This document shows, piece by piece, positions 34,396-43,942 of a stretch of 64,000 nucleotides of DNA. The translations under genes were made by a program, and so were the position numbers. Origin of the DNA: Bacteroidia bacterium (lineage in GTDB: Bacteria > Bacteroidota > Bacteroidia > Cytophagales > Cyclobacteriaceae); the NCBI GenBank assembly GCA_030432655.1, contig JAUILA010000009.1, positions 62,001 to 126,000 of the forward strand. Reading direction: 5' to 3'. Position 1 is the first letter of the stretch; every line of letters begins with the position of its first letter. The notes below the pieces were generated by a model. It was given only the letters and a program-made list of their open reading frames with translations. It had not been told where the DNA came from and searched no databases.

Positions 34396-35784
34396 ATGAG
34401 CAGCCGTGGCGGGTTTTCAAGTCGGATAGGTTTTATTGCAGCAGCGGCTGGTTCTGCGGTCGGTTTAGGTAATATCTGGGGATTTCCCTATGAAGTCGGG
34501 GAAGGAGGTGGCGCAATTTTCGTACTTATCTACCTGTTCTTCTGTTTTGCGCTTTGTCTTCCCGTCATGATCTCGGAAATCGCCATTGGCCGAAGTGCCA
34601 AGAAGAATGCGGTCGGGGCATTTAACAAGCTTGGACACCGGAACTGGAATTTCATCGGTAAACTCGGAATCCTGAGCGGGGTGCTTATCCTGTCTTTTTA
34701 TAATGTAATTGCAGGCTGGGCCTTTGGATACGTTATTGAAATAGGTTCCGGTAATTTTAAAGTGGCTGATGATTTCGGCGGGTTTACGGCGGATGCCTTC
34801 CGGATGGGCGTGTATGGATTCTTCTTCATGCTGGCTACGGCTTACATCGTATCCCAGGGAATTTCTTCCGGTATTGAGAAGGCCGCAAAGATCCTTCTCC
34901 CGTTGCTGATCTTTATGATGATCAGCATGGTGATCTATTCGCTGACCTTGCCTGATTCAATGGCGGGACTGGAATTCTACCTGATCCCGGACTTCAGTGA
35001 TGTCAACGGGAAAGTGGTATTTAATGCCATGGGGCAAGCATTTTTTTCACTTTCCCTGGGAATGGGTGCCCTGATCACCTACGGAAGCTATCTGGGCAAA
35101 TCAGAAAATATCATCTCCTCCGCCGTACTCATAACGCTGGCCGATGTGGGAATAGCCTTCCTTGCCGGCCTTATGATCTTTCCCCTGATTGGTTACATTA
35201 CCGGGGGTACCATGGAGAATGCAGGACGCGGGCCTGCCCTTATTTTTGTTACCCTGCCGCATATTTTCGGGGATATCGGAGGTATGACAGGCATTGTGGT
35301 AGGTACGGGCTTTTTCCTGCTACTCTGTTTCGCTGCCCTGACCTCTACGGTGTCATTGCTTGAGGTGCCTGTCGCCTACCTGGTAGACGAACTGCGGTTT
35401 GATCGCAAAAAAGCGGTGTGGCTGATGGCAGGAATAATTTACCTCCTGGGACTTCCTTCTCTCGTCGGTAACGGGTACTCTGAATTCTTCACAAGCTTCA
35501 TCACCTACGGCGGAAGTGACCAGCCGGTGGATTTCCTGAGCTTTATTGTCAATGTGGCAAACGATTCATTCCTTCCACTGGGGGGTTGCCTGATCGTATT
35601 TTTTGCCTCGCATATATGGAAAAAGAGAAACCTTGATGCAGAGCTGGCCGAGGGCAATCCGGGCTATGAAGGATCGCTGCTGCAGAAATACCTGAAATTT
35701 GCTCTGCCATACCTGATTCCCCTGGCTCTTGCTGTGATTTTCGTGATGACCGTATTAAGTACGTTTTTCGGAATAGGTATCTGA
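34396..35784 (+). CDS. Sodium:neurotransmitter symporter (NSS/SNF) family transporter
   Basis: A 462-residue, about 11-helix inner-membrane transporter of the LeuT fold. TM1 reads GFIAAAAGSAVGLGNIWGFPYEVGEGGGA: the GLGN and FPY elements are kept, but the arginine that normally follows W (LeuT Arg30, extracellular gate) is Gly 29. The substrate is probably an amino acid or amine, co-transported with Na+; it cannot be specified. ATG 34396 starts just before TM1 as is usual. It is monocistronic. Confidence 0.92.
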   Translation: MSSRGGFSSRIGFIAAAAGSAVGLGNIWGFPYEVGEGGGAIFVLIYLFFCFALCLPVMISEIAIGRSAKKNAVGAFNKLGHRNWNFIGKLGILSGVLILSFYNVIAGWAFGYVIEIGSGNFKVADDFGGFTADAFRMGVYGFFFMLATAYIVSQGISSGIEKAAKILLPLLIFMMISMVIYSLTLPDSMAGLEFYLIPDFSDVNGKVVFNAMGQAFFSLSLGMGALITYGSYLGKSENIISSAVLITLADVGIAFLAGLMIFPLIGYITGGTMENAGRGPALIFVTLPHIFGDIGGMTGIVVGTGFFLLLCFAALTSTVSLLEVPVAYLVDELRFDRKKAVWLMAGIIYLLGLPSLVGNGYSEFFTSFITYGGSDQPVDFLSFIVNVANDSFLPLGGCLIVFFASHIWKKRNLDAELAEGNPGYEGSLLQKYLKFALPYLIPLALAVIFVMTVLSTFFGIGI

Positions 35785-35927
35785 TTGAATTCTTTTTTAA
35801 TTGCCTCGCACCTTCTGAATCACTTTCTGTTTCCAGTCCCACGAGCCTGTAATTCAGGCATTAAACCATGGACAGGCAGATTTTTTGAGAAATTTTCCGT
35901 TCGGCACCCTTTTACAAGCGATGTTTA

Positions 35928-36197
35928 ATGCGTATGTTAGGAACCATGATATGGAAGCAATTTATAGAATTGCCCTTCAAGGATAAGATCCGTGAGCTTT
36001 ATGAGGAAGGCAGCTTCATCATGTCCATCCGCTACTACGGCTATAAAATCAATCTCTACCTGTATAAAGGGCAGTATGTCGAAGTGTTTTATAATCATAA
36101 GCTGGACCTGATTGAACGAATTGAGCCATTGGTGGGCAATCCAACCCGTATGAAATTCTATTCCGACCAGATCAAATTACCCAAAGACCTCGCCTGA
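35928..36197 (+). CDS. Conserved-looking small protein, 89 aa, unknown function
   Basis: A soluble basic protein with many aromatic residues (MSIRYYGYKINLYLYKGQYVEVFYNHKLDLIERIEPL). It has a plausible alpha-beta pattern and no signal peptide. I do not recognise the family. Starts at 35928, 35934 or 35946 are possible. Its 3' end overlaps the convergent membrane-protein gene by 21 nt. Confidence 0.65.
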   Translation: MRMLGTMIWKQFIELPFKDKIRELYEEGSFIMSIRYYGYKINLYLYKGQYVEVFYNHKLDLIERIEPLVGNPTRMKFYSDQIKLPKDLA

Positions 36198-36677
36198 ACT
36201 CACCTTATCACCTGTCTCCATCTGCTGATCAAGCTGGAGACATTCCCGTTCGTTCAGCAGGCTGAACGGAAGATACATCTTCGTATATTTCGCTATCTCA
36301 AGGATGTAGTAGGTTCTGCGTTTCATGATTTTCCTGAGCGAGCTAATCCGTATCTCTGCTTCGGAGGCATCCTCAACCAGCCGGATAATATCATCCCTTA
36401 CCTCCACATTGATTTGCAGTGTTTTGAAATTCTCATCCCGCACCAGGATCCAAAACCATGGTTTAAGGGTGTAATACAGTCCGTAAAAAATGCAGGCGCC
36501 TGCATAGGCTATCCCGGCTCGTGATACGGGCATCAGCCACAGCCCGGCACCAGCAAGCAATAAGATCGGTCCGCCGGCCAGGCGGATACCATTAATAAGT
36601 CTCCCGTTCCCGAAATAATACTCGTCCAGGAACATACGGATGCGGCGAGACCGCTCCAGCGTTTTTAAATAAGCCAT
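36177..36677 (-). CDS. Two-helix membrane protein, YcxB-like
   Basis: A 166-residue protein: an N-terminal cytoplasmic segment (about 1-30), two close transmembrane helices (about 33-52 and 56-75), then a soluble C-terminal domain. Its TYYILEIAKYTKMYLPFSLLNEREC strand-helix pattern resembles the YcxB domain. Function unknown. It is the last of three minus-strand genes, 33 nt after the exported 156-aa protein. Confidence 0.68.
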   Translation of the reverse strand: MAYLKTLERSRRIRMFLDEYYFGNGRLINGIRLAGGPILLLAGAGLWLMPVSRAGIAYAGACIFYGLYYTLKPWFWILVRDENFKTLQINVEVRDDIIRLVEDASEAEIRISSLRKIMKRRTYYILEIAKYTKMYLPFSLLNERECLQLDQQMETGDKVSSGEVFG

Positions 36678-36710
36678 AACAAAAAAATAGACAATAGTGG
36701 AGCCGGGTGA

Positions 36711-37181
36711 TTATCCCCAGGCTTTTCTTAATGCTTTATACATAGTTCCCTTTTTTTCCTGTTTAATAAGTTTTTCAATAAACCGGTCCCGATTAAGACC
36801 TTCTCTGTTGTCTTTATAAAAGCGCACAACGGCCTCCATGCCTTTGATATGTCCTTCTACTGATGGATATTCCCTCTGGCTGCTCAAAGCAAATTCAGCC
36901 CATCCTGCTATATAAATCGCCAGCAAATCCGGATTCCGCTGAGCCAGGTCTACAATATCCACATGGAGTTCTACCTGTACTTCCGGGCTACGGCTTACCC
37001 ATTGCAGCAGGTAAGCGTTGGCAGTCTTCCGGGCTTCATAGGATTCATCAATCCCCGTTTCCTGAAGCCAGTCAATACAGGCCAAGATCTCATCATAGGT
37101 TGCCTGCGCATCGCCTGAAACCGACTGGGCAAAGGAAGCCCAGGCAATGAACATAAATGCCATTGTAAATAAGGATTTCAT
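36711..37181 (-). CDS. Exported helical protein of unknown function, 156 aa
   Basis: Signal peptide MKSLFTMAFMFIAWASFAQ, cleaved near residue 19, followed by about 135 predominantly helical residues with no cysteine motif beyond one (ACIDWL). The ATG at 37181 is preferred over an in-frame TTG at 37196 that would sit against a terminator T-run. I do not recognise the family. Confidence 0.72.
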   Translation of the reverse strand: MKSLFTMAFMFIAWASFAQSVSGDAQATYDEILACIDWLQETGIDESYEARKTANAYLLQWVSRSPEVQVELHVDIVDLAQRNPDLLAIYIAGWAEFALSSQREYPSVEGHIKGMEAVVRFYKDNREGLNRDRFIEKLIKQEKKGTMYKALRKAWG

Positions 37182-37194
37182 ATTTATCCGGGGC

Positions 37195-37222
37195 AAAAAA
37201 AAGCCCCTGACGGGGCCTTTTT
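37195..37222 (-). terminator. Intrinsic terminator after the zinc-ribbon membrane protein gene
   Basis: On the minus strand, GCCCC/GGGGC arms (37203-37207 with 37212-37216) round a 4-nt loop are followed by an eight-T run (the A-run at 37195-37202 on the plus strand). It sits 20 nt after the stop of the 254-aa gene and 14 nt before the start of the next one, so the 156-aa gene needs its own promoter or read-through. Confidence 0.8.
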
Positions 37223-37241
37223 AAGAATGAATGATATATTC

Positions 37242-38006
37242 TCAGGCAGTAGGCGCTGTAGTTGCCTCCCCTTCCCCGTAAACCGGGCTGTTCAGGGTAG
37301 CAATGTTGTAGTTCTTCCGCGCCTTATAACCGCAGTAACGGCACTCAAAATGTTTTGTAAGCTGACCTTCCTGCGAAACAGTCGGCTGCTTTACAATTTC
37401 TTCACGGTTTACTTTAAATGTCTGGTAGTTACACTCAGGGCACTGCAGTGCGTGCAGGTGACCCGAATACTTTTCGATTTTTGTAAATCCGGTCTCTTCA
37501 TCCACCCATACATCGTAGTCAACCGAATAAATCTCCTCTTCCGCCTGCATACCTTCATCAAGGTAGACATCTTCTTCCTCCTCACTGAGAAGTTTCATAG
37601 ATTTTCCGGTCTTGGGGCTGATCCTCGGTTTGTAACGAAGAATCTTCAGCCTTTTCTCGATATAGAAAGGATAATAAAATTTAAGCAGGTTCTGTATGAT
37701 GACATACATGATGAGTCCCATCATGATGCTGACAAATACCCGTGTAAATAATGTAAGAATTGTCAATTCCTGAATTGACGAATTCAAATAGAACGCTGCA
37801 CCAATGATCAGGAAAATGCCGGCAGTCAGGAGAATATTGATTTCGCTACGATTGATATAATCGTACTTAGACTTTGCATCTTTCATCGATGAAAGTTTCA
37901 ATATATGTCCAAAAAACACCAACCCCGCCAAAGCTGCCAGTCCAAAAGCAATAGTCTGTGACCAGTTATTCCAGGTCTCAAATGATTCTACTGAGAGTTC
38001 TTCCAT
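37242..38006 (-). CDS. Membrane protein with C-terminal zinc-ribbon
   Basis: A 254-residue protein: three hydrophobic segments (about 18-38, 58-78, 83-106), then a long acidic cytoplasmic part with LSEEEEDVYLDEGMQAEEE, and a C-terminal four-cysteine knuckle, CPEC (about 190) with CRYC (about 225), expected to bind one zinc. The tail is low-complexity (GEGEATTAPTA). Function unknown; a membrane-tethered nucleic-acid- or protein-binding ribbon is possible. It is downstream of infB, separated by a 214-nt gap and infB's terminator. Confidence 0.8.
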   Translation of the reverse strand: MEELSVESFETWNNWSQTIAFGLAALAGLVFFGHILKLSSMKDAKSKYDYINRSEINILLTAGIFLIIGAAFYLNSSIQELTILTLFTRVFVSIMMGLIMYVIIQNLLKFYYPFYIEKRLKILRYKPRISPKTGKSMKLLSEEEEDVYLDEGMQAEEEIYSVDYDVWVDEETGFTKIEKYSGHLHALQCPECNYQTFKVNREEIVKQPTVSQEGQLTKHFECRYCGYKARKNYNIATLNSPVYGEGEATTAPTA

Positions 38007-38164
38007 GGCCTGTAGATTTAGAAGTAATTATATAGTTAGATTAAAAAAATGTTCCCTTCTCGATATTACAAGGTAAAAATAGTTCTCCAATTTTAATATT
38101 TTTTTATACAAAAAGAAGAAACAATTCCGCTTATAACATACATGTGATATGTATACCTCTAAAT

Positions 38165-38198
38165 GAAAAAAGGAAACCACCCGGGTCTCCTTTTTTTT
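38165..38198 (-). terminator. Intrinsic terminator of the rimP-nusA-infB operon
   Basis: GGAGACC/GGTTTCC arms (38184-38190 with 38172-38178, one G-U pair) enclose a 5-nt loop. A-runs and T-runs of six to eight bases flank both sides, so it can work in either direction. It lies 23 nt after the infB stop. The rest of 38007-38164 is AT-rich and holds the upstream region of the zinc-ribbon gene. Confidence 0.88.
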
Positions 38199-38220
38199 AA
38201 AAAAATTTTTATGGCTCTCG

Positions 38221-40965
38221 TCAGAGGGTTCGTTTGGTCTCCCTCTCTTCGTACGATTCTATGACGTCTCCTTCTTTGATATCGTTGAAATTCTTGATGC
38301 TGATACCACATTCATAGCCATTTTTGACTTCCTGAACATCATCCTTGAATCTTTTCAACTGACCCATTTCTCCGGAGTATACCACAATTCCATCCCGGAT
38401 AAGCCTGATCGGATTATTTTTCTTGATATATCCGTCAGTAACCATACATCCGGCCACTGTACCCACTTTAGAAATTTTGAATACATCACGTACTTCCACG
38501 TTCCCGACAATGACTTCTTCCACCTCCGGATCAAGCATTCCTTCCATGGCATCCTTCACATCATTGATGGCATCATAGATGACAGAATACAGTCGGATCT
38601 CGATTTCCTCATTCTCGGCAATCCGCTTGGCACTGGTCGACGGACGTACCTGGAAACCAACAATGACCGCATCGGAAGCAGACGCCAGCAAGACATCTGA
38701 TTCGGAAATCTGTCCCACACCTTTGTGGATGATGTTTACCTGAATCTCTTCCGTACTTAGTTTGAGCAGTGAATCTGACAACGCTTCCACGGAACCATCC
38801 ACATCACCTTTTACGATGACATTAAGCTCTTTGAACGAGCCGATCGCAAGACGACGACCGATCTCATCCAGGGTAATATGTTTCTTGGTACGTATGCTTT
38901 GTTCACGAATGATCTGTTCACGTTTGGAAGCAATTTCTCTTGCCTCCCGGTCAGATTCCATGACATTAAACTTATCCCCTGCCTGCGGGGCACCATCCAG
39001 ACCGAGCATCAGCACAGGTGTCGATGGTCCGGCCTCCTTCATCTGGTTACCTTTGTGATCAAACATGGCTTTTACACGACCATGAAAAGCGCCTGCCAGT
39101 ACTACATCACCTACCTTGAGGGTTCCATTTTGTACGAGCAGGGTAGCCACATATCCGCGTCCTTTATCCAGACTTGCCTCGATCACCGTACCATTGGCAC
39201 GTTTCTCCGCATTTGACTTAAGTTCCAGCAGCTCCGCTTCAAGCAATACCTTTTCCAGCAAATCATCCACACCCTGTCCGGTCTTCGCCGAAATCTCTGC
39301 ACACTGGTATTTACCTCCCCAGTCCTCAACCAGGATATTGATATTCGCCAGCGATTCTTTCACTTTGTCCGGATTCGCATTAGGCTTATCGATCTTGTTA
39401 ATCGCAATAATGATCGGAACTCCTGCCACCTGGGCGTGATTGATAGCCTCTTTTGTTTGAGGCATCACATCATCGTCGGCTGCAACCACGATAATTACAA
39501 TATCCGTTACTTTGGCGCCACGTGCACGCATCGCAGTAAACGCTTCGTGACCTGGTGTATCAAGGAATGCAATCTTTTCACCTTTTTCCGTCCTTACATC
39601 ATAAGCCCCGATGTGCTGGGTAATTCCACCTGCCTCACCGGCTGTTACTTTCGCTTCCCGGATATAATCCAGTAAGGATGTTTTACCGTGATCGACGTGA
39701 CCCATGATAGTAACAATAGGCGCTCTGTCGCTCAGATCTTCTTCGCTGTCCTGCTCAACTTCTATCTCAATCTCATCATCGGCGGAAGTGAATTCCACAT
39801 CGTATCCAAATTCGTCTGCAATGATCGTGATGGATTCAGCATCCAGGCGCTGGTTAATGGAAACGAACATACCCAGACCCATACAAGTCGAGATCACATC
39901 ATTAACAGAAACATTCATCAATGAGGCAAGGTCGTTGGCAGAAATAAATTCCGTCACTTTCAGTGTTTTGGATTCCTGCTGTTCCTGGAGCATTTGCTCT
40001 TCCTTGGCTTCAGCTGCTGCCGACCTCTTTTCCCTTCTGTATTTTGAACCGGAAGATTTCTTGTTACCACCGCTCAGTTTGGCGAGGGTTGCTTTAATCT
40101 GATCCTGGATTTCCTTATCTGATGGTTCTTCCTTATCCGGACGACCTCTTCTTCGGCTATCACGGTCCGCCTTGGAAATTCTTTTTCTGGGACGCTTTTT
40201 CTTCTTACGTTCTTTCTGGTCATCCGAAGATGCAACAGGCTTGGATTTCTTATCCCTTTTATCCGGAAGTTCAATCTTACCAACTACTTTCAGGCCCTTC
40301 AATTTATCTGCCCGGGCTGATATCACTTCCTTGTCTTCTGCAGGCGCTGCCTTCTCCTCTTTTGGTTCTTCTTTCTCTTCTTTCTTTTCCGCTTTTACCT
40401 CTTCTGCCGGCTTTTCTTCTTTCTTCTCTGCTTTCGGCTCTTCCTTTTTCTCTTCTTTTTCTTCCTTCTTCGGCGTTTCTTCTTTCTTTTCCTGCTTCTT
40501 ACCCTTGTCGAGATCGATCTTGCCTAATACCTTTAGGCCAACTTTTGTGGTATCGGCTTTTTCAGGTTTTTCTTCTTTTTTCTCCTCTTCTTTCTTTTCC
40601 TCCGCTTTGGGAGCCTCCTCTTTTTTGGGCTCTTCTTTCTTCGGTTCGCTTTGGCTCTTGGCAGAAAGATTCTTGATCAGCACACTTTCTTCATCTTCCT
40701 TATTATCAGATGTATCCGTCTCACTGTCAATTACCACATGTTCTGAGTGCTTGGTCCCGATGGTCAGACCAGAGGCTTCTTCTTTTTCAGAAGCTGAAGC
40801 TGCAAACTCTTTGGAAAGCATAGCATATTGCTCTCCGGTAATCTTGGAGTTTGGGCTCGAGTCGACATCAAAGCCTTTGTCCGTAAGGAAATCCAGAATG
40901 GTATTCCTCCCGACATTCAGCTTTCTCGCGACCTGACTAAGCCTCATGGTTTTTTCATCTGCCAT
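38221..40965 (-). CDS. infB: Translation initiation factor IF-2
   Basis: A 914-residue GTPase that brings initiator tRNA to the 30S subunit. Order: IF2_N-like domain (about 5-50), a long Lys/Glu linker (about 85-230) containing two GLKV-GKI repeats, a basic segment (250-315), a second N-terminal domain (330-395), and the GTPase with G1 GHVDHGKT (422-429), DTPGH (469-473) and NKID (523-526). Domains II-IV to the end follow. ATG 40965 is chosen over an in-frame TTG two codons earlier. The order rimP-nusA-infB is conserved in bacteria. Confidence 0.98.
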   Translation of the reverse strand: MADEKTMRLSQVARKLNVGRNTILDFLTDKGFDVDSSPNSKITGEQYAMLSKEFAASASEKEEASGLTIGTKHSEHVVIDSETDTSDNKEDEESVLIKNLSAKSQSEPKKEEPKKEEAPKAEEKKEEEKKEEKPEKADTTKVGLKVLGKIDLDKGKKQEKKEETPKKEEKEEKKEEPKAEKKEEKPAEEVKAEKKEEKEEPKEEKAAPAEDKEVISARADKLKGLKVVGKIELPDKRDKKSKPVASSDDQKERKKKKRPRKRISKADRDSRRRGRPDKEEPSDKEIQDQIKATLAKLSGGNKKSSGSKYRREKRSAAAEAKEEQMLQEQQESKTLKVTEFISANDLASLMNVSVNDVISTCMGLGMFVSINQRLDAESITIIADEFGYDVEFTSADDEIEIEVEQDSEEDLSDRAPIVTIMGHVDHGKTSLLDYIREAKVTAGEAGGITQHIGAYDVRTEKGEKIAFLDTPGHEAFTAMRARGAKVTDIVIIVVAADDDVMPQTKEAINHAQVAGVPIIIAINKIDKPNANPDKVKESLANINILVEDWGGKYQCAEISAKTGQGVDDLLEKVLLEAELLELKSNAEKRANGTVIEASLDKGRGYVATLLVQNGTLKVGDVVLAGAFHGRVKAMFDHKGNQMKEAGPSTPVLMLGLDGAPQAGDKFNVMESDREAREIASKREQIIREQSIRTKKHITLDEIGRRLAIGSFKELNVIVKGDVDGSVEALSDSLLKLSTEEIQVNIIHKGVGQISESDVLLASASDAVIVGFQVRPSTSAKRIAENEEIEIRLYSVIYDAINDVKDAMEGMLDPEVEEVIVGNVEVRDVFKISKVGTVAGCMVTDGYIKKNNPIRLIRDGIVVYSGEMGQLKRFKDDVQEVKNGYECGISIKNFNDIKEGDVIESYEERETKRTL

Positions 40966-41007
40966 ACTCAAATATCCCTTTTTTATTAATTAGTAAAAAA
41001 TAAAATT

Positions 41008-42249
41008 CTATTCGAACTCCTGCTTGAGGATCTTCATAACGTCATCAATCGTCTCTTCTTCCAGGTCTGTCCGCCGCTCAAGATCTTCCTTGGTCAACTG
41101 AAGAACACTCTTTGCGGTATCCAATCCGATACGCTTAAGCTCATCAATTACCCAATCTTCAATTTCATCTCCGAACTCGTCCAGATCGACGTCCTCCTCT
41201 TCAAATTCACCCAATTCACGGAACACATCAATCTCAAGACCCACCAGCTTACTGGCCAGCTTAATGTTCTGTCCGCCTTTCCCGATAGCCAGGGAAACCT
41301 GGTCAGGTTTAAGGAATACAGAAACCCTGCCTTCGTCCTCCAGGATCTTAATACTGCTGATCTTCGCCGGGCTGAGCGCGCGGGTAATATAGAGATCCAT
41401 ATTCTCCGTATAATTGATCACATCAATATTTTCATTCTGAAGTTCACGAACGATACTGTGAATCCTCGATCCTTTCATACCCACACAGGCACCAACCGGA
41501 TCGATCCGGTCATCATACGATTCAACCGCCACTTTGGCTCGCTCTCCCGGCTCCCGTACCACTCGCTTGATAGTAATAAGTCCGTCATACACCTCCGGAA
41601 CTTCGCTCTCAAACAAACGCTCAAGAAATACAGGGCTCGTACGCGAGAGAATGATCTTCGGATTTCCATTAATCATTTCTACCCGGTCAACAATCGCCCG
41701 AACCTGATCTCCTTTGCGGAAGCGGTCTTTAGGGATCTGCTCATTTCGCGGTATTGAAATTTCATTTCCTTCAGCATCGATCAGCAACACTTCCCGGCTC
41801 AGGATCTGGTAAACTTCACCACTGATGATCTCTCCCACCAGGTCTTTGTATTTCTGGAATAAAATGTCCTTCTCGAGGTCCTTCACCTTCTGTATAAGCG
41901 TCTGACGGGCAGTCATAACAGCCCGCCGGCCAAAATCTTCCAGTGTGATCTCTTCTGCTACTTCTTCACCTATTTCGAAATCAGGCTCAATCTTCCGCGC
42001 TTCGGTCAGACTAATTTTGTCATGATCCCAAATATCCTCAGAGTTATCGTCCACAATCTCTCTGAACCGCCATATCTCAAGGTCACCCTTGTCAGCGTTA
42101 ATGATAATATCAAAATTATCATCGGTCTCGAACTTCTTACGAATCATGGTTCGGAATACATCTTCCAGTATCCTGATCATCGTAGGACGGTCGATATTCT
42201 TTTGCTTCGCAAAATCCGCAAACGACTCAATTAAAACTGAAGCATCCAT
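41008..42249 (-). CDS. nusA: Transcription termination/antitermination factor NusA
   Basis: A 413-residue RNA-polymerase-binding protein. It has the N-terminal domain (MDASVLIESFADFAKQKNIDRPTM), an S1 domain (about 130-205) and KH1/KH2 RNA-binding domains (DPVGACVGMKGSRIHSIVREL; VSLAIGKGGQNIKLASKLVG). The C-terminal acidic region contains one helix-hairpin domain. ATG 42249 is chosen over GTG 42252. It lies 8 nt after rimP and 42 nt before infB. NusA promotes pausing at hairpins, and this operon has a terminator in its own leader, suggesting feedback. Confidence 0.97.
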   Translation of the reverse strand: MDASVLIESFADFAKQKNIDRPTMIRILEDVFRTMIRKKFETDDNFDIIINADKGDLEIWRFREIVDDNSEDIWDHDKISLTEARKIEPDFEIGEEVAEEITLEDFGRRAVMTARQTLIQKVKDLEKDILFQKYKDLVGEIISGEVYQILSREVLLIDAEGNEISIPRNEQIPKDRFRKGDQVRAIVDRVEMINGNPKIILSRTSPVFLERLFESEVPEVYDGLITIKRVVREPGERAKVAVESYDDRIDPVGACVGMKGSRIHSIVRELQNENIDVINYTENMDLYITRALSPAKISSIKILEDEGRVSVFLKPDQVSLAIGKGGQNIKLASKLVGLEIDVFRELGEFEEEDVDLDEFGDEIEDWVIDELKRIGLDTAKSVLQLTKEDLERRTDLEEETIDDVMKILKQEFE

Positions 42250-42257
42250 CACACTGT

Positions 42258-42725
42258 TTATTTAAATGAAACCTGTACTATTGATTTATTAATTTGGGAT
42301 AGTGGAATTTCCACTTCCTCTTCATTCGCTTTCTTTCCTTTTCCAACTTTAGCCATCAGCACGATCCTGTCTTCATCGGCTTCTTTCAATACCCCCTTCA
42401 CATCTTTCCCTTCTGTCAGGTTAACCCGCAGTGTTCTTCCGATATTCTTCCTGTACTGCCGCACTGTCTCCAGCGGATGACTGATACCCGGTGTGGATAC
42501 CTCCAGGGTATATGCCCCGTCAAACAAATCAAGCTCCTCAATCTGCTCTCCCAATGCCCGGCTCAGCGCTGCGCAATCATCAATGCTCACACCTTCGTCC
42601 CCATCCAGGAGAACCAGCACTTTCTGGCCACTGCGGCCTGCACTTACCTTCACATCTACCAAAAAATGCGCGTCACTTTCCAGTAAGGATTCCGCTATTT
42701 CGCGTATTTTTTGTTGATCTGCCAT
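42258..42725 (-). CDS. rimP: Ribosome maturation factor RimP
   Basis: A 155-residue protein for 30S subunit maturation, with the usual two domains: N-terminal alpha/beta part with VLLDGDEGVSIDDCAALSRALGEQIEE, LEVSTPGISHPL, and a C-terminal SH3-like barrel. It is the first gene of the rimP-nusA-infB operon. The leader between promoter and start is about 75 nt and contains a terminator-type hairpin. Confidence 0.96.
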   Translation of the reverse strand: MADQQKIREIAESLLESDAHFLVDVKVSAGRSGQKVLVLLDGDEGVSIDDCAALSRALGEQIEELDLFDGAYTLEVSTPGISHPLETVRQYRKNIGRTLRVNLTEGKDVKGVLKEADEDRIVLMAKVGKGKKANEEEVEIPLSQINKSIVQVSFK

Positions 42726-42750
42726 CTCGCTACCTTTGAAAAAGAAATAT

Positions 42751-42776
42751 AAAAAGAGGGGACTGGTAGTCCCCTC
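42751..42776 (-). terminator. Terminator hairpin inside the rimP leader (attenuator)
   Basis: On the minus strand a perfect 9-bp stem (42768-42776 with 42756-42764) closes a 3-nt loop and is followed by five Ts and an AT-rich run. It lies between the rimP promoter (42800-42831) and the rimP ATG at 42725, about 25 nt upstream of that ATG. The gene on the other side is divergent, so this cannot end an upstream minus-strand gene. It is a premature terminator of the operon itself. Confidence 0.75.
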
Positions 42777-42799
42777 AAACTATTTTACTATTTTCGATG

Positions 42800-42831
42800 C
42801 AAATCTACGTCAATTTTGTTTGCTTTACAAA
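42800..42831 (-). promoter_or_regulatory. Bacteroidota-type promoter of rimP-nusA-infB
   Basis: On the minus strand: TTTG (42828-42831), 20-nt spacer, TAGATTTG (42800-42807). Both boxes match the Bacteroidota consensus exactly. The start site should fall near 42795, giving a leader of about 70 nt. Confidence 0.82.
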
Positions 42832-42908
42832 CACGAACGTATAATTAACACCTCCAAACTATTTTTGATAAGTCTTCGTTTGAGCGTGTAATAACCTTTT
42901 TTCCGAAC

Positions 42909-43931
42909 ATGTATAAAACATATCATTCCTTCCGGTGGTTCCCCTTTTTCCTGATCCTTCTGTTCGCGATTTCGTGCAACACCGGAACTGAAAAGGAGAC
43001 CCCGGTTAAAGAACCGTCTGAAAGTGTAACAGAATTTGTCAAGGCCCCTCCTTTCAGTGGTGATTCGGCCTATTTCTTCGTGGAAAAACAGGTAAACATG
43101 GGACCCCGTGTTCCTAATACAGCCGCTCACAGGGAGGCCGGCGATTACTTCATCAGCAAACTAAAGGAGTACGGCGCACGTGTTACAGCCCAGGAGTTCC
43201 AGGCCCAATCCTTTGACGGAAAAACGCTACAACTCAGAAATATAATTGCTTCCTTCTACCCGGATCAGCAAAAACGGGTTCTTCTGGCGGCCCATTATGA
43301 TTCAAGGCCGTTCGCAGATAAAGACGACGAGCGCCGTGATGAGCCCATTGACGGTGCCAATGATGGTGCAAGTGGTGTGGGTGTTTTACTGGAAATCGCG
43401 CGGATTCTCAATAGCAATGATACCCCACCGCCGGTCGGTGTCGATATTATTCTGTTTGACGGGGAAGACTGGGGCAATGATTCCAACAATTATGTCCCGC
43501 TGCCTGAGAACCTGGATACCTGGTGGTGCCTTGGATCACAGTACTGGGGACAGAACAAGCACAATCCTCAATATTCCGCCTACTATGGTATTCTGCTGGA
43601 TATGGTGGGAGGTACAGACGCCAAATTCTATCGGGAAGGTTATTCAATGGAGTTTGCCCCCAAGATTGTAAATAAGGTTTGGCAAACGGCCGCACGTCTC
43701 GGGCATAATGAGTATTTCATCCCTGCGAATGGCGGCACAATCACAGACGATCACGTATATGTAAATAAATACACCAACATTCCAATGATCGATATCATAC
43801 CCACCGATCCGGTCGAAGGATCATTCGGTGACTTTCACCATACCCATGACGACAACCTCTCTATTATTAGCCGGGAAACTCTCCAGGCTGTGGGAGAAAC
43901 GGTGCTTCATGTATTGTACAACGAACGATGA
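42909..43931 (+). CDS. M28 peptidase, glutaminyl-cyclase-like lipoprotein
   Basis: A 340-residue exported zinc protein with lipoprotein signal FAISC (Cys 23). The M28 fold ligands are visible: AAHYDSRP (His 129), GANDGASG (Asp 152), FDGEDWG (acidic residue near 186), LLDMVGG, and FHHTHDD near the end. FDGEDWG and the overall pattern match the glutaminyl-peptide cyclotransferase branch rather than aminopeptidases, suggesting N-terminal pyroglutamate formation on exported proteins, a known activity in Bacteroidota. The exact reaction is an inference. It is divergent from rimP. Confidence 0.88.
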   Translation: MYKTYHSFRWFPFFLILLFAISCNTGTEKETPVKEPSESVTEFVKAPPFSGDSAYFFVEKQVNMGPRVPNTAAHREAGDYFISKLKEYGARVTAQEFQAQSFDGKTLQLRNIIASFYPDQQKRVLLAAHYDSRPFADKDDERRDEPIDGANDGASGVGVLLEIARILNSNDTPPPVGVDIILFDGEDWGNDSNNYVPLPENLDTWWCLGSQYWGQNKHNPQYSAYYGILLDMVGGTDAKFYREGYSMEFAPKIVNKVWQTAARLGHNEYFIPANGGTITDDHVYVNKYTNIPMIDIIPTDPVEGSFGDFHHTHDDNLSIISRETLQAVGETVLHVLYNER

Positions 43932-43942
43932 TTAACCCCTGA

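Noticed and set aside
36711-37196. TTG start at 37196 for the 156-aa exported protein
   Set aside because: It lies against the T-run of the upstream terminator and adds residues before a clean signal peptide at ATG 37181.
40122-40936. Long plus-strand frames, Ser/Phe-rich, opposite infB
   Set aside because: They mirror the Lys/Glu-rich IF-2 linker; the composition is an artefact of antisense reading.
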